Origin: an uncultured bacterium
GTDB taxonomy: Bacteria > Bacteroidota > Bacteroidia > Bacteroidales > Bacteroidaceae
Direction of reading: 5' to 3'
Assembly: GCA_945829425.1 (NCBI GenBank)
Contig: CALZUQ010000029.1
Coordinates: forward strand, 1 to 33,729
DNA length: 33,729 bases
The translations under genes and the position numbers were made by a program. The stretch's first letter is position 1; each line of letters starts with the position of its first letter. Positions 24,423 through 31,444 of this stretch are shown piece after piece. The notes beneath the pieces were generated by a model that saw only the letters and a program-made list of their open reading frames with translations, made no database searches and had not been told where the DNA came from.

Positions 24423-24519
24423 CGCCTCAATAACAATGTAGCAAGCGGGAAGATAACGACAGGATGCTATGGCTTTTCACTACACGATATAGAATACACA
24501 TTAATATAACCCGACATTT

Positions 24520-27500
24520 ATGAAAAAGCAACCTAAAAAAGTTCTTGTGCTTGGCTCCGGAGCATTGAAAATCGGACAAGCCGGAGAGTTTGACTATTCT
24601 GGTTCGCAGGCATTGAAGGCATTGCGTGAAGAAGGCATACGCTCTGTGTTGATAAACCCTAACGTTGCGACGATACAGACCAGCGAAGGAATAGCAGACA
24701 AAGTGTATTTCCTGCCTGTAAACACACACTTCGTGACAGAAATAATCAAGAAAGAGCGACCTGACGGCATAATGCTCGCCTTTGGCGGACAGACGGCTCT
24801 AAACTGCGGTACAGAGCTTTATCTATCCGGAGTATTGAAGGAATATGGAGTAGAAGTGCTTGGAACAAGCGTGGAGGCTATCATGAATACCGAAGACCGC
24901 GACTTGTTTGTCAAAGAGCTTAACAAGATTGACCTCAAGGTGCCGGTGTCACAGGCATGTGAGAGCCTTGAGGAAGCCAAGGAGGCTGCAAGAAGGATAG
25001 GCTATCCTATCATGATACGCTCGGCATATGCACTGGGAGGGCTTGGCTCAGGAGTATGTTATAACGAGGAGGAGTTTACGGAACTTGCGGAGTCAGCCTT
25101 CACCTTTGCGCCACAGGTGCTCGTTGAAGAGAGTCTGAAGGGATGGAAGGAGATTGAATTTGAGGTGATCCGTGACGCCAACGACCATTGTTTCACGGTA
25201 GCATCCATGGAGAATTTTGACCCTCTCGGAATACATACAGGAGAGTCTATCGTCGTTGCACCGACATGTTCGTTGACACCGGAGCAGGTTACTATGCTTC
25301 AAGAGCTGGCGGTAAAATGTGTGAGACACTTGAATATTGTCGGCGAGTGTAACATCCAGTATGCGTTCAACGCTGATACTAACGACTACCGCATCATTGA
25401 GATTAACGCTCGTCTCTCTCGCTCTTCTGCGCTTGCATCAAAAGCTACGGGTTACCCTCTTGCATTCGTAGCAGCGAAGATAGCTCTTGGCTACACCCTC
25501 GACCAGATAGGCGAGATGGGTACTACAAATTCCGCTTATGTTGCTCCTTCTCTTGACTACCTGATATGCAAGATACCACGTTGGGACCTTACGAAGTTCT
25601 CCGGCGTAAGCCGTAAGATAGGTTCAAGCATGAAGTCTGTTGGCGAGATTATGTCTATAGGACGTACTTTTGAAGAACTCATGCAGAAAGGTCTACGCAT
25701 GATAGGTCAGGGAATGCACGGCTTTGTAGGCAACGAGCATACACGTTTTGAAAACCTTGACGACGAGCTTGCCAATCCTACCGACCTGCGTATCTTCGCC
25801 ATAGCTCAGGCGTTGGAAGAGGGATATAGCATAGAACGCATTCACGAGCTAACAAAGATTGACCCTTGGTTCCTCGGAAAGCTGAAGAACATCGTAGACT
25901 ATGAGAAGGTTCTGAAAGGATATAACGCCATTGAGGAGGTTCCTGAGCATGTCATACGTGAGGCTAAGGTCCTTGGCTTCTCTGACTTCCAGATAGCACG
26001 TTTCGTATTGAAGCCACAGAGCGGAAATATGGAGAAGGAGAACCTCCTTGTGCGCAACTATCGCAAGAAGCTTGGTATTCTTCCTGCCGTAAAGCGCATA
26101 CCTACTGTAGCCAGCGAGCATCCCGACCTCACGAACTACCTCTATATGACATACGCAGTAGAAGGATATGACATAAACTATTACAAAAACGAGAAGACTG
26201 TTATTGTCTTAGGTTCAGGAGCTTATCGCATAGGTTCGTCTGTAGAGTTTGACTGGTGTTCGGTGAATGCCATCAATACGGCACGCAAACTGGGGTATAA
26301 GTCTATCATGATAAACTATAACCCTGAGACAGTATCAACGGACTATGACATGTGTGACCGTCTCTATTTCGACGAGTTGTCTTTCGAGCGCGTCTTGGAC
26401 ATCATAGACCTTGAGTCACCACGTGGTGTGATAGTCAGCGTAGGCGGTCAGATCCCCAACAACCTCGCCATGAAACTCCACCGTCAGGCAGTGCCTATAC
26501 TCGGAACATCACCTCTCAGCATTGACCGTGCCGAGAACAGAGGAAAATTCTCTGCCATGCTTGACCAGCTCGGCATAGACCAACCGAAATGGAGTGCCCT
26601 GACATCTATGGAGGATGTGCAGAAATTCATAGAAGAGGTAGGTTATCCTGTTCTTGTCCGTCCGTCTTACGTCCTCAGTGGAGCTGCTATGAACGTCTGC
26701 TACGACGACGAGGAACTGCGACGTTTCCTTGCTGCTGCTTCAGAGGTTTCTAAGGAGTATCCTGTTGTCATTTCCCAGTTCATGACAGAGACTAACGAGA
26801 TAGAGTTTGACGGAGTAGCCCATAACGGTGAGGTCGTGGAATATGGTATTTCTGAGCATATAGAGTATGCCGGTGTACACTCGGGTGACGCTACCATGGT
26901 ATTCCCTGCTCAGGAGATACGCTTTGCTACAATACGTCAGATAAAGAAGATTTCACGTGCCATAGCTCATGAACTGAACATCTCAGGTCCGTTCAACATA
27001 CAGTTCCTCGCAAAGGGACGTGACGTTAAGGTTATAGAGTGTAATCTTCGTGCCTCACGCTCTTTCCCATTCGTGTCAAAGGTTCTGAAACGCAACTTCA
27101 TAGAGACAGCAACACGTATTATGCTCGACGCACCATATCAGAAGCCGGATAAGTCGGCATTCGATATTGACAGGATGGGTGTCAAGGCTTCTCAGTTCTC
27201 CTTCGCTCGTCTGCAGAATGCTGACCCTGTACTCGGTGTTGACATGAGTTCTACAGGTGAGGTGGGATGTATGGGTGACACATACGAAGAGGCTCTTCTC
27301 AATGCCCTCATAGCAACAGGATATAAGATTCCTTCCCGCTCGAAGGGTATCATGCTCTCCTCAGGAGGTGCAAAGGAAAAGGCGTCACTCCTTGATGCTG
27401 CACATGCTCTTGTAAAGAACGGTTATACGATATATGCCTCCAAGGGTACGGCAAAGTTCCTCAACGACAATGGTGCTCCGGCAATAGAAGTCGGTTGGCC

Positions 27501-27753
27501 TGACGAGGAACATGCCGACGGAACACCGAACGTCATGGAGATGATTTCCAGTCATCAGTTCGACCTTATCATCAATATCCCTAAGGACCATACCAAGCGT
27601 GAGCTGACAAACGGATATAAGATACGTCGTGGAGCCATTGACCATAACATACCGCTTTTCACAAACGCTCGTCTCGCCAAGGCATTCATAGAGGCTTTCT
27701 GCGAACTGTCACTTGACGACATACAGATAAAGAGCTGGCAGGATTACGAATAA
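24520..27753 (+). CDS. carB: Carbamoyl-phosphate synthase large subunit
   Basis: CarB makes carbamoyl phosphate from bicarbonate, ammonia and two ATP, for pyrimidine and arginine synthesis; the ammonia comes from glutamine through the small subunit CarA. The 1077-residue length matches the family. The internal duplication is clear: L-G-S-G-A-L-K-I-G-Q-A-G-E-F-D-Y near residue 10 and L-G-S-G-A-Y-R-I-G-S-S-V-E-F-D near 565 open the two halves. Each half has an ATP-grasp domain, and an MGS-like allosteric domain (about 940-1070) follows, containing Y-A-S-K-G-T-A-K-F-L and K-I-R-R-G-A-I-D-H-N-I-P-L-F-T-N. No carA is adjacent, so the gene has its own promoter and leader. Its final codons are repeated after the stop. 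Confidence 0.97.
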   Translation: MKKQPKKVLVLGSGALKIGQAGEFDYSGSQALKALREEGIRSVLINPNVATIQTSEGIADKVYFLPVNTHFVTEIIKKERPDGIMLAFGGQTALNCGTELYLSGVLKEYGVEVLGTSVEAIMNTEDRDLFVKELNKIDLKVPVSQACESLEEAKEAARRIGYPIMIRSAYALGGLGSGVCYNEEEFTELAESAFTFAPQVLVEESLKGWKEIEFEVIRDANDHCFTVASMENFDPLGIHTGESIVVAPTCSLTPEQVTMLQELAVKCVRHLNIVGECNIQYAFNADTNDYRIIEINARLSRSSALASKATGYPLAFVAAKIALGYTLDQIGEMGTTNSAYVAPSLDYLICKIPRWDLTKFSGVSRKIGSSMKSVGEIMSIGRTFEELMQKGLRMIGQGMHGFVGNEHTRFENLDDELANPTDLRIFAIAQALEEGYSIERIHELTKIDPWFLGKLKNIVDYEKVLKGYNAIEEVPEHVIREAKVLGFSDFQIARFVLKPQSGNMEKENLLVRNYRKKLGILPAVKRIPTVASEHPDLTNYLYMTYAVEGYDINYYKNEKTVIVLGSGAYRIGSSVEFDWCSVNAINTARKLGYKSIMINYNPETVSTDYDMCDRLYFDELSFERVLDIIDLESPRGVIVSVGGQIPNNLAMKLHRQAVPILGTSPLSIDRAENRGKFSAMLDQLGIDQPKWSALTSMEDVQKFIEEVGYPVLVRPSYVLSGAAMNVCYDDEELRRFLAAASEVSKEYPVVISQFMTETNEIEFDGVAHNGEVVEYGISEHIEYAGVHSGDATMVFPAQEIRFATIRQIKKISRAIAHELNISGPFNIQFLAKGRDVKVIECNLRASRSFPFVSKVLKRNFIETATRIMLDAPYQKPDKSAFDIDRMGVKASQFSFARLQNADPVLGVDMSSTGEVGCMGDTYEEALLNALIATGYKIPSRSKGIMLSSGGAKEKASLLDAAHALVKNGYTIYASKGTAKFLNDNGAPAIEVGWPDEEHADGTPNVMEMISSHQFDLIINIPKDHTKRELTNGYKIRRGAIDHNIPLFTNARLAKAFIEAFCELSLDDIQIKSWQDYE

Positions 27754-27799
27754 AGAACTGACAGGATTACGATAAATAGCTGGCAGGATTACGAATAAA
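27733..27799 (+). repeat. Tandem copies of the carB 3' end, including the stop codon
   Basis: AGCTGGCAGGATTACGAATA is found at 27733 (the last codons and stop of carB) and again, identical over 22 bases, at 27778. A slightly diverged copy (ACTGACAGGATTACG-ATAAA) lies between them at 27757. The extra copies are outside the coding frame's end, so the protein is unaffected. Confidence 0.9.
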
Positions 27800-27829
27800 G
27801 GTCTATTTTATTCGAAAGACAAAAAAATA

Positions 27830-27867
27830 AATACCTCATACACGGTGAAAAGCCTGTATGAGGTATT
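27830..27867 (-). terminator. Bidirectional hairpin terminator between carB and the epimerase gene
   Basis: A perfect 13-bp stem pairs AATACCTCATACA (27830-27842) with TGTATGAGGTATT (27855-27867) around a 12-base loop. Seven A residues at 27821-27827 provide the T-run when read on the minus strand, so it best serves the minus-strand genes. The plus-strand side is followed by a weaker ATTGTTGTG stretch and may stop carB as well. Confidence 0.85.
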
Positions 27868-27938
27868 ATTGTTGTGTTATGTGGGTTCTATGTATTTCCC
27901 TTTCCCGCTTATCCCGGAACAATCAATGTCCCGACAAA

Positions 27939-29039
27939 TCAATCGAGAGAGTTGCGCTGCTTCATGCCGTAATAGTTGGCATACCATTCTGCAAAATGTC
28001 GGAGACCGTCGCGCAGCGATGTTGACGGCTTGAAACCGAAATCTTCTTCAAGAGGTGTCGTGTCTGCGTATGTTACAGGTACGTCTCCCGGCTGCATTGC
28101 CACCAGCTCTTTATGTGCTTCAAAATCATAATCTGCCGGAAGCACTCCAGCACGTACCAGTTCCTCCTGAAGTGTCGTTACGAAGTCGAGGAGATTTTCA
28201 GGACTGTTGTTTCCGATATTATACACCTTGTAAGGTGGAACAGGCAGACCATCCTCACCATTTTGTTTTTCTGGTGCATGTCTCATGATGCGTACTACAC
28301 CTTCTACGATGTCATCAACGTATGTGAAGTCACGTTTACAGTTTCCGTAGTTGAATATTTTTATCTTTTCGCCTTTCACGAGCTTGTCTGTAAAGCCGAA
28401 GTACGCCATGTCAGGACGTCCGGCAGGGCCATACACGGTGAAGAAGCGCAGTCCTGTAGAAGGAATATTATACAGTTTTGAGTATGCGTGTGCCATAAGC
28501 TCGTTACTCTTCTTTGTTGCGGCATAAAGGCTTACCGGATTGTCTACCTTGTCGTCAGTAGAGTAGGGCACTTTCTTGTTTGAGCCATAGACAGAAGAGG
28601 AGCTGGCATACACCAGATGCTCTACCTCATGGTGTCGGCAAGCTTCGAGGATATTGTAAAAGCCTATAAGGTTGCTTTCTATGTATGAGTCAGGATTTGT
28701 TATGGAATATCTCACTCCTGCCTGAGCAGCAAGGTTGACGACGACAGCTGGCCGATAGTCTTCAAAGACTCTCTCTATTAGCGCCTTATCAGCAAGGTTT
28801 CCCTTGACGAAGATCCACTCCTGTCTTTTCTCTCCCTCTTTACTGGGTATATGCTTGATGCTCTCCAGACGTTCATGTTTTATGTTTACATCGTAATAAT
28901 CGGATATTGAGTCCAGACCTATGACACGTATATAGCATACATCGTGAAACAGTCTTTTTACGAGATTGCAGCCAATAAATCCTGCTGCACCGGTTACGAG
29001 AACGGTTTTTCCTTCAAGTGTTACGTTGTTTACTACCAT
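27939..29039 (-). CDS. UDP-glucuronate 4-epimerase-like NAD-dependent epimerase
   Basis: This 366-residue enzyme is an extended short-chain dehydrogenase that probably interconverts UDP-glucuronate and UDP-galacturonate. The NAD motif T-G-A-A-G-F-I-G lies at residues 16-23, the catalytic Ser in Y-A-S-S-S-S-V-Y-G near 147, and Tyr172/Lys176 in L-Y-A-A-T-K-K-S-N-E. The segment L-R-F-F-T-V-Y-G-P-A-G-R-P-D-M-A-Y-F-G-F and the K-R-D-F-T-Y-V-D-D-I-V motif are typical of UDP-glucuronate 4-epimerases rather than GalE. It is last in a minus-strand set after a kinase and a nucleotidyltransferase, with a 91-base gap before it and no consensus promoter there. A polysaccharide role is the common context for this family; the kinase neighbour suggests uronate salvage as well. 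Confidence 0.85.
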   Translation of the reverse strand: MVVNNVTLEGKTVLVTGAAGFIGCNLVKRLFHDVCYIRVIGLDSISDYYDVNIKHERLESIKHIPSKEGEKRQEWIFVKGNLADKALIERVFEDYRPAVVVNLAAQAGVRYSITNPDSYIESNLIGFYNILEACRHHEVEHLVYASSSSVYGSNKKVPYSTDDKVDNPVSLYAATKKSNELMAHAYSKLYNIPSTGLRFFTVYGPAGRPDMAYFGFTDKLVKGEKIKIFNYGNCKRDFTYVDDIVEGVVRIMRHAPEKQNGEDGLPVPPYKVYNIGNNSPENLLDFVTTLQEELVRAGVLPADYDFEAHKELVAMQPGDVPVTYADTTPLEEDFGFKPSTSLRDGLRHFAEWYANYYGMKQRNSLD

Positions 29040-29130
29040 TATTTTATATTGTTTTTTTTACATCTTTTGTTCTTTTCGTTTCTCTGTACTGCAAAATGTC
29101 ACAAAGGAGAAATATTTTTTTCGTGCTTCG

Positions 29131-30336
29131 TCATTTTACAAAACGCGCTCCATCGTCGGGGGTAACCCAGAAAACTTTGAAGGTATTCTCATACTCAGGA
29201 TATTCTGCAAGATACTGTTCTGTCAGAGTGTGTTCTATTTCAGCCTTATATTTCGGGTCGACGAGTGCTATGACAGCCCCTTTGAAACCTGCTCCGGAGA
29301 ACCGTCCTCCATACACGCCACGTAAAGGTCTGATGATGTTATATATGGAAATAAGTTCCGGGCTGCCACATTCATAGTTATGTATACTGCTCTCACAAGA
29401 GTCGAAACTTAGTTTCCCGAATAACTGAAGGTTTCCTGTCTCCCATGCTGTAACGCCCTGCCTCACTCTGCGATATTCAGAATAGTAATGCTCAGCACGC
29501 CGTGCGAATCGCGAAGGCATCATGTCGCGCGTCTTTTCAAAAACCTCTTTGGGTATGTCTCTCAGGAATGTCTTGTCAAATGTCTTTAAAGGCATGTTCT
29601 GGTAAGCCAGCATGTTCCATGCCGCCGTCTTACATTCAAAAACCCTGAGGTTGTAGTCGCTGTTGACAAGCGAGCGTGTCAGTCCGGAGAAGAATATGCC
29701 TATCTCAAATAGCGGGGTACCGTCGGACGTATTTTCTTCGCGTTCATCATTATGGCTTACTTCGAAGGTCGAATGTATCGACTTTCCGAATTTGACATGC
29801 CTGTATTCATTCGTATCACAGTCAAGGAAGAGCAGCTGGTCTTTTTTACCGAGTGCTATACATGCCTGGTCGAGCAAACCGTTGTTCAGCCCGATATACT
29901 CTCTCTCTGCCTCAGAAGCTATCTGTGCTATTTCAAAAGGTCTCAGCAATATGCCGTTGGCTTTGGCAAAAGCCATGACATACGCTATAAGCACAGCTGC
30001 GGAAGAGCTTAGTCCTCCTACCGGCAGTGAGCCTTTTATGACACCATCGATGCCGTATGTCAGGTCGAAGCGTTTTTTCAGAGCGTACTTTGCGCCTCGC
30101 GCGTAGTCTCCCCACTGTTTCTCCTTTACCTCCGTGCGTTTTGCGAGGTCAAACTCCACGCTCCCTTCAAATGTCAGAGAACGTAGTGAGACTGTCGAGT
30201 CCTTACGTATGTTGAACCAAAGATCCACACCTTTATCTATTGCAAAGCCTGTTACAAGTCCGTGTTGATGGTCAACGTGTGCGCCGAGCGGGCATACACG
30301 GTATGGGCTGAAGATATGGTAATCGTATTTTTCCAT
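29131..30336 (-). CDS. GHMP-family sugar kinase, candidate galacturonokinase
   Basis: The 401-residue protein would phosphorylate a sugar at C1 with ATP. GHMP motifs are complete: P-L-G-A-H-V-D-H-Q-H-G at residues 16-26, P-V-G-G-L-S-S-S-A at 105-113, N-G-L-L-D-Q with Asp156 as catalytic base, and G-R-F-S-G-A-G-F-K-G near 344-353. Galactokinases have G-E-H-x-D at the first motif; here the Glu is Ala19. From memory, plant galacturonokinase reads Y-R-I-C-P-L-G-A-H-I-D-H-Q-G-G there and shares W-G-x-Y-A-R-G-A-x-Y-A-L, R-A-E-H-Y-x-S-E and N-Y-E-C-G with this protein. That makes uronic acid the leading substrate guess, which is inference. Automatic annotation would probably say galactokinase. It lies between the epimerase and nucleotidyltransferase genes. 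Confidence 0.8.
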   Translation of the reverse strand: MEKYDYHIFSPYRVCPLGAHVDHQHGLVTGFAIDKGVDLWFNIRKDSTVSLRSLTFEGSVEFDLAKRTEVKEKQWGDYARGAKYALKKRFDLTYGIDGVIKGSLPVGGLSSSAAVLIAYVMAFAKANGILLRPFEIAQIASEAEREYIGLNNGLLDQACIALGKKDQLLFLDCDTNEYRHVKFGKSIHSTFEVSHNDEREENTSDGTPLFEIGIFFSGLTRSLVNSDYNLRVFECKTAAWNMLAYQNMPLKTFDKTFLRDIPKEVFEKTRDMMPSRFARRAEHYYSEYRRVRQGVTAWETGNLQLFGKLSFDSCESSIHNYECGSPELISIYNIIRPLRGVYGGRFSGAGFKGAVIALVDPKYKAEIEHTLTEQYLAEYPEYENTFKVFWVTPDDGARFVK

Positions 30337-30429
30337 AATAAACAGTATTTGGTTTTAGTATTGTTCAAAAGATCACTTCGGCAATTTTGTTTCAGATTTT
30401 TGAGTTATATTTCAGTATTTGTGAGGGTG

Positions 30430-30443
30430 CGATGCAGGCATCG
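30430..30443. promoter_or_regulatory. Small palindrome in the gap between kinase and nucleotidyltransferase genes
   Basis: CGATGC and GCATCG are separated by two bases. The 190-base gap (30337-30526) also contains the 11-base direct repeat AAAAGATCACT at 30367 and 30472 and an inverted repeat TCACT/AGTGA near 30478. No promoter consensus is visible on the minus strand in this gap. Confidence 0.3.
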
Positions 30444-30526
30444 TAACCGAGAAAAGGCTAAAATAGAACCAAAAAGATCACTCAAAAGTGAAAAGGAAGT
30501 ATCGAAAGGAAGTTATTTTTTTAACA

Positions 30527-31279
30527 TTACTTACGTAGGTTATATATATTTCCGAATTTCTCACATGCCTCATGATATGTGTCCAACGACCCTATATCAA
30601 AACGTCCTCCCGTCATGTGCCATGCGTGCATAACGGTGTTGTCCACCATGTAGTGTGCCAGATTGCCAGGTGCGTCTTTGCCGCATCCTCTCTCTACGGA
30701 ATGACGTATAAGAGACAGGTCTTTACGCATATATATATAAAAAGGTGGTACAGCCCAATGGCTCTTAGGCTCCTTTGGCTTCTCCTCCATATTCATGACA
30801 CGGTCGTTGTCATCGAGCACTACGACACCAGTCCGTTGCAATTTCTCTATGCTCGGCTGTTCGTGGCACATGATGCACGATGTACCTTTCTTTTTTGCAA
30901 AGTCAATGAACTCCTGAAACGAGAAGAACAGTATGTTGTCGGCTGCCACGACGAGCATGTCGTCGTCAACAGACAATTTCTCCATTGCCAGGAGCAGGTC
31001 GCAGACAGCTCCGAGACGTGTCTCGTTGTTCTCCGTTCCGTCGTCAATGATGGTGACAGGTTTTGTATATCTTGTCTCTTCCGCCCATTTCCTGAAGATA
31101 TGAGCGAATTTATGGTTTGTGACTATGATATGCTCGTCAATATCCGGTATCTTGTCGATGTCATCGAGCATGCGTCCGAGAATGGTGCTTTCACCGATTT
31201 TCAGCAACGGTTTTGGAAAGTTACGTGTCAGCTCCCCCAAACGTGTAGCATATCCTGCTGCTATTACGATATTCTTCAT
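30527..31279 (-). CDS. Sugar-phosphate nucleotidyltransferase
   Basis: The product transfers a nucleotide to a sugar 1-phosphate, giving NDP-sugar and pyrophosphate. The 250-residue protein opens with the family fingerprint I-A-A-G-Y-A-T-R-L (residues 6-14) and F-P-K-P-L-L at 21-26, with Lys23 as the expected substrate-binding lysine. A metal-binding Asp lies in V-V-A-A-D-N near 112, and the second half has G-V-V-V-L-D and M-E-E-K-P-K-E-P-K-S-H followed by G-G-R-F-D-I-G-S-L-D-T-Y-H-E-A. This is the RfbA/GalU-like NTP-transferase fold without extra domains. Which nucleotide and sugar it uses cannot be read directly. As first gene of the set with the kinase and epimerase, a uridylyltransferase acting on a uronic acid 1-phosphate is the contextual guess. 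Confidence 0.85.
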   Translation of the reverse strand: MKNIVIAAGYATRLGELTRNFPKPLLKIGESTILGRMLDDIDKIPDIDEHIIVTNHKFAHIFRKWAEETRYTKPVTIIDDGTENNETRLGAVCDLLLAMEKLSVDDDMLVVAADNILFFSFQEFIDFAKKKGTSCIMCHEQPSIEKLQRTGVVVLDDNDRVMNMEEKPKEPKSHWAVPPFYIYMRKDLSLIRHSVERGCGKDAPGNLAHYMVDNTVMHAWHMTGGRFDIGSLDTYHEACEKFGNIYNLRK

Positions 31280-31302
31280 GTCTAATATTTTGTTCTTTTG
31301 TG

Positions 31303-31334
31303 CAAAGTTATGCGTTTTTTTTGAAATGTAAAAC
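31303..31334 (-). promoter_or_regulatory. Minus-strand promoter of the nucleotidyltransferase-kinase-epimerase set
   Basis: On the minus strand TAACTTTG (plus coordinates 31310 to 31303) is a full -7 match. GTTT lies 20 bases upstream of it (TTTT at a spacing of 19), a one-mismatch -33 element. The expected start site is near 31296, only about 15-20 bases before the ATG at 31279, so the leader would be very short. Confidence 0.7.
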
Positions 31335-31356
31335 TTTTTTGTCCGTGATTTTTGTC

Positions 31357-31377
31357 ATGTAGCATTTTTTTCTACAT
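31357..31377 (-). terminator. Possible weak terminator after recQ
   Basis: ATGTAG and CTACAT form a 6-bp stem with a 9-base loop in the 165-bp gap between recQ and the nucleotidyltransferase gene. On the minus strand the stem is followed by GACAAAAATC rather than a T-run, so termination here is doubtful. Confidence 0.25.
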
Positions 31378-31444
31378 TTTCCGGACTATCTCTTTGCTGT
31401 GTGATGCCGTCTGTCCCTGGCACCAACCAAGATATATCCCCCAA

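Larger units (their letters stand above)
23819..24519 (+). other. 701-bp intergenic region upstream of carB
   Basis: No credible gene on either strand. It is AT-rich and holds an inverted repeat CAACAC-TT-GTGTTG near 23920-23935, a T/G-rich 12-bp array (23954-24016), a compact palindrome (24074-24090), and the carB promoter and leader hairpin (24347-24422). The segment 24100-24340 shows nothing I can name. Confidence 0.6.

Noticed and set aside
23819..24519. tRNA or small RNA gene in the long gap before carB
   Set aside because: I found no cloverleaf, no CCA-type acceptor end and no terminator-bounded unit in this stretch by eye; a covariance search was not possible.
29131..30336. Plain galactokinase (galK) call
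   Set aside because: The G-E-H-x-D sugar-binding motif is replaced by G-A-H-V-D, and the neighbours are uronate-type rather than galT or galM.
30572..31285. 237-residue plus-strand open frame opposite the nucleotidyltransferase gene
   Set aside because: The minus strand encodes a recognisable NTP-transferase; the opposite frame is cysteine- and histidine-rich shadow sequence.
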